Origin: Boseongicola sp.
Lineage (GTDB): Bacteria > Pseudomonadota > Alphaproteobacteria > Rhodobacterales > Rhodobacteraceae
Direction of reading: 5' to 3'
Assembly: GCA_013042895.1 (NCBI GenBank)
Contig: JABDPD010000474.1
Location: forward strand, 1-7,801
DNA: 7,801 bases
Shown: positions 6,751 through 7,801 of the stretch, in pieces
How positions within the stretch are numbered: the first letter of the stretch is position 1
How the letters are laid out: every line of letters begins with the position of its first letter
Made by a program: the position numbers and the translations under genes
Notes under the pieces: model-generated
Told to the model about the DNA's origin: nothing
Database searches by the model: none
The model's input: the letters and a program-made list of their open reading frames with translations, nothing else

Positions 6751-7067
6751 TCTATGAAGACTTGGTGGCGGGGGTTGAAGGCCTCGCCATCAAAGGTATC
6801 GCCAACGCCTATACATCCATGAACGGGAACATGTTCAGCTTTCTGTCTCCCGATGGAACTTGGGCCTTCCGATTATCGGACGTTGATCGACCGGAATACG
6901 AGCGTATCATTGGAGCTTCTGAAGTGGTTCAATTCAACAGTTCTATCCGAGGCTACGTCGAAATTGGGGACGCTTTGGCCGAGGATGGTGGCACACTTAG
7001 TGGCTGGTTCGCCAAGTGCGTTACGAACGCCCGCTCCCTCAAACCAAAACCGACAAAAAAACAGTAG
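6744..7067 (+). CDS. Small TfoX/Sxy N-terminal-domain-like protein
   Basis: This 107-residue protein resembles the stand-alone TfoX N-terminal domain proteins in layout. A short N-terminal helix (MALYEDLVAGVEGL) leads to TSMNGNMFSFLSPDGTWAFRLS (24-45), whose NGNMF-type hairpin is typical of the group. RGYVEIGDAL (69-78) and a C-terminal helix GWFAKCVTNARSL (87-99) follow, before a lysine-rich tail. The DNA-uptake role known for full-length TfoX/Sxy should not be carried over to this short form, whose biochemical role is unknown. A stop codon (TAA, 6738-6740) lies one codon upstream in frame, so the ATG at 6744 is the earliest start. It lacks a clear Shine-Dalgarno site and lies inside a hairpin. 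The gene is 23 bp after cpdB, so it may be co-transcribed with it or read from its own transcript. Confidence 0.7.
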   Translation: MALYEDLVAGVEGLAIKGIANAYTSMNGNMFSFLSPDGTWAFRLSDVDRPEYERIIGASEVVQFNSSIRGYVEIGDALAEDGGTLSGWFAKCVTNARSLKPKPTKKQ

Positions 7068-7162
7068 CCGCTGGGCTGCCCACAAAGCAGGCAGGGCGTT
7101 CGGGATTGCTAAAAAAATTGGCAATGCTAGGTGTAATAACGCACAGCGCCGCAAAGGGGCTG
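7068..7162. other. Upstream part of the transporter leader / promoter region
   Basis: This short non-coding stretch between the TfoX-like gene and the structured leader must hold the end of one transcript and probably the promoter of the next. CTGCC (7076-7080) and GGCAG (7090-7094) could form only a 5-bp stem, with no T tract. An AT-rich segment with ATTGC (7105-7109) and GCAAT (7121-7125), followed by GTGTAATAAC, is the likeliest promoter area, but spacing between hexamers is poor and I do not assign one. Confidence 0.3.
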
Positions 7163-7225
7163 GCCTTCGCCAAAGGCGACAGAGACAAGGTGTTCGGTTT
7201 CAGGAAACACCATCAAACAAGGAGG
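7163..7225 (+). promoter_or_regulatory. Structured 5' leader, candidate NMT1-type (xanthine-I) riboswitch
   Basis: GGTGTT (7189-7194) and AACACC (7206-7211) form a 6-bp stem with an 11-base loop. It is flanked by ACAGAGACAA on the 5' side and ATCAAAC on the 3' side, directly before the strong AAGGAGG ribosome site (7219-7225). CCTTC at 7164-7168 can pair with GGAGG (7221-7225, one G-U), which would mask the ribosome site. A two-stem leader with a purine-rich internal bulge before an NMT1/THI5-like transporter gene fits what I recall of the NMT1 motif, reported as a xanthine/urate riboswitch. I cannot confirm the conserved bases from memory, and an outer stem is not cleanly visible, so this remains a candidate. 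Confidence 0.4.
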
Positions 7226-7234
7226 ATGCTGCCC

Positions 7235-7801
7235 ATGTTCACCCGTGCCATTCTGGCCAGTGCAGGAATTTTTGCTGCCACTCTGGCCTCCGCTCAGGAA
7301 AATGTGCCCTTTGCACTAGACTGGAAATTTGAAGGCCCCGCTGCGCCATACTTTGCAGCCATCGACAACGGCCATTTCGGCGATGCCGGACTTGAGGTCG
7401 AAGTGGCCGCTGGTCAGGGCTCGCTCGATGCGATTCCAAAGGTCGCGACTGGGGCTTTCCCGGTTGGCTTCGCGGATATCAACAGCCTGATCAAGTTTCT
7501 CGACCAGAATCCCGGCGCGCCTGTTACGGCTGTGATGATGGTCTATGACAAGCCACCGTTTGCCATTGTTGGCCGCAAGAGCCTAGGCATCATGGCGCCG
7601 AAAGATCTTGAAGGCAAAACACTGGGTGCTCCACCACCGGACGGCGCATGGGCACAGTTCCCGGCATTCGCAATAGCGAACGACCTCGACGTTTCAGCGA
7701 TCACTGTTGAGCCTGTGGGCTTCCCAACGCGTGAACCTATGCTGGCTGAAGGTGAAGTTGATGCGGTCACCGGTTTTTCGTTCTCGTCCTATCTGAACCT
7801 C
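7235..7801 (+). CDS. ABC transporter substrate-binding protein, NMT1/THI5-like (5' part)
   Basis: The frame is open from here to the window edge, giving the first 189 residues. The ATG at 7235 lies nine bases after AAGGAGG. An in-frame ATG at 7226 directly abuts that site and is unlikely to be used. The protein starts MFTRAILASAGIFAATLASA, a Sec signal peptide with a probable cut at ASA/QEN, so it acts in the periplasm. LDWKFEGPAAPYFAAIDNG is the usual opening of the NMT1/THI5-like and SsuA/TauA-type binding proteins, and GAFPVGFADINSLIKFL and the PVGFPTREPMLAEGEVDAV segment continue the fold. Members carry sulfonates, taurine, nitrate, pyrimidine precursors or other small organics, so the ligand is not fixed by sequence. 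Permease and ATPase genes would be expected beyond the edge. The structured leader suggests ligand-responsive translation and possibly a purine-type substrate. Confidence 0.88.
   Translation, partial: MFTRAILASAGIFAATLASAQENVPFALDWKFEGPAAPYFAAIDNGHFGDAGLEVEVAAGQGSLDAIPKVATGAFPVGFADINSLIKFLDQNPGAPVTAVMMVYDKPPFAIVGRKSLGIMAPKDLEGKTLGAPPPDGAWAQFPAFAIANDLDVSAITVEPVGFPTREPMLAEGEVDAVTGFSFSSYLNL

Noticed and set aside
7068..7225. TPP riboswitch upstream of a THI5-like binding protein
   Set aside because: I could not find the conserved CTGAGA-type core or the second TPP arm, so the thiamine class is not supported.

Overview
The window reads as chromosomal DNA of an alphaproteobacterium, most likely a marine Rhodobacteraceae (Roseobacter-group) species. 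This is inferred from protein style: a GT14-type glycosyltransferase with a long extra C-terminal domain next to a Sulfotransfer_2-type protein, a Tat-exported CpdB, and an NMT1/THI5-like binding protein. Gene density is high and intergenic gaps are short. I see no transposase, phage gene, tRNA, rRNA or CRISPR array.

Layout. (1) Positions 1-223 hold the 3' end of an unrecognised + strand gene, ending six bases from the convergent HIT gene. (2) A minus-strand pair runs from 2181 to 230: a glycosyltransferase, then a HIT-family nucleotide-binding protein whose ribosome site overlaps the glycosyltransferase stop codon. (3) Divergent from it, across a 136-bp gap with iterated T6GC / GCA6 elements, is a sulfotransferase (2318-3121). 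(4) Its stop codon overlaps that of a convergent SRPBCC protein (3573-3118), which lies 15 bp behind nudC (4557-3589) on the minus strand. (5) Across another divergent gap is a Tat-exported 2',3'-cyclic-nucleotide phosphodiesterase/3'-nucleotidase (4744-6720). (6) A small TfoX-N-like protein (6744-7067) follows, with its start codon inside a perfect hairpin. (7) The window ends in the 5' part of an ABC-transporter substrate-binding protein gene (from 7235), preceded by a structured leader.

Two functional themes appear. The glycosyltransferase and sulfotransferase probably build or decorate a surface or secreted glycan. NudC, CpdB, the HIT protein and possibly the final transporter all handle nucleotides or their breakdown products. 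If the leader at 7163-7225 is an NMT1-type (xanthine-I) riboswitch, the transporter would fit purine scavenging, but that identification rests on memory of the class and needs a covariance-model search. Most of the window is ordinary core-genome content. The items worth checking are mainly regulatory: the leader, the hairpin over a start codon, the repeated elements between glycosyltransferase and sulfotransferase, and the palindromes enclosing the stop codons at both convergent junctions.
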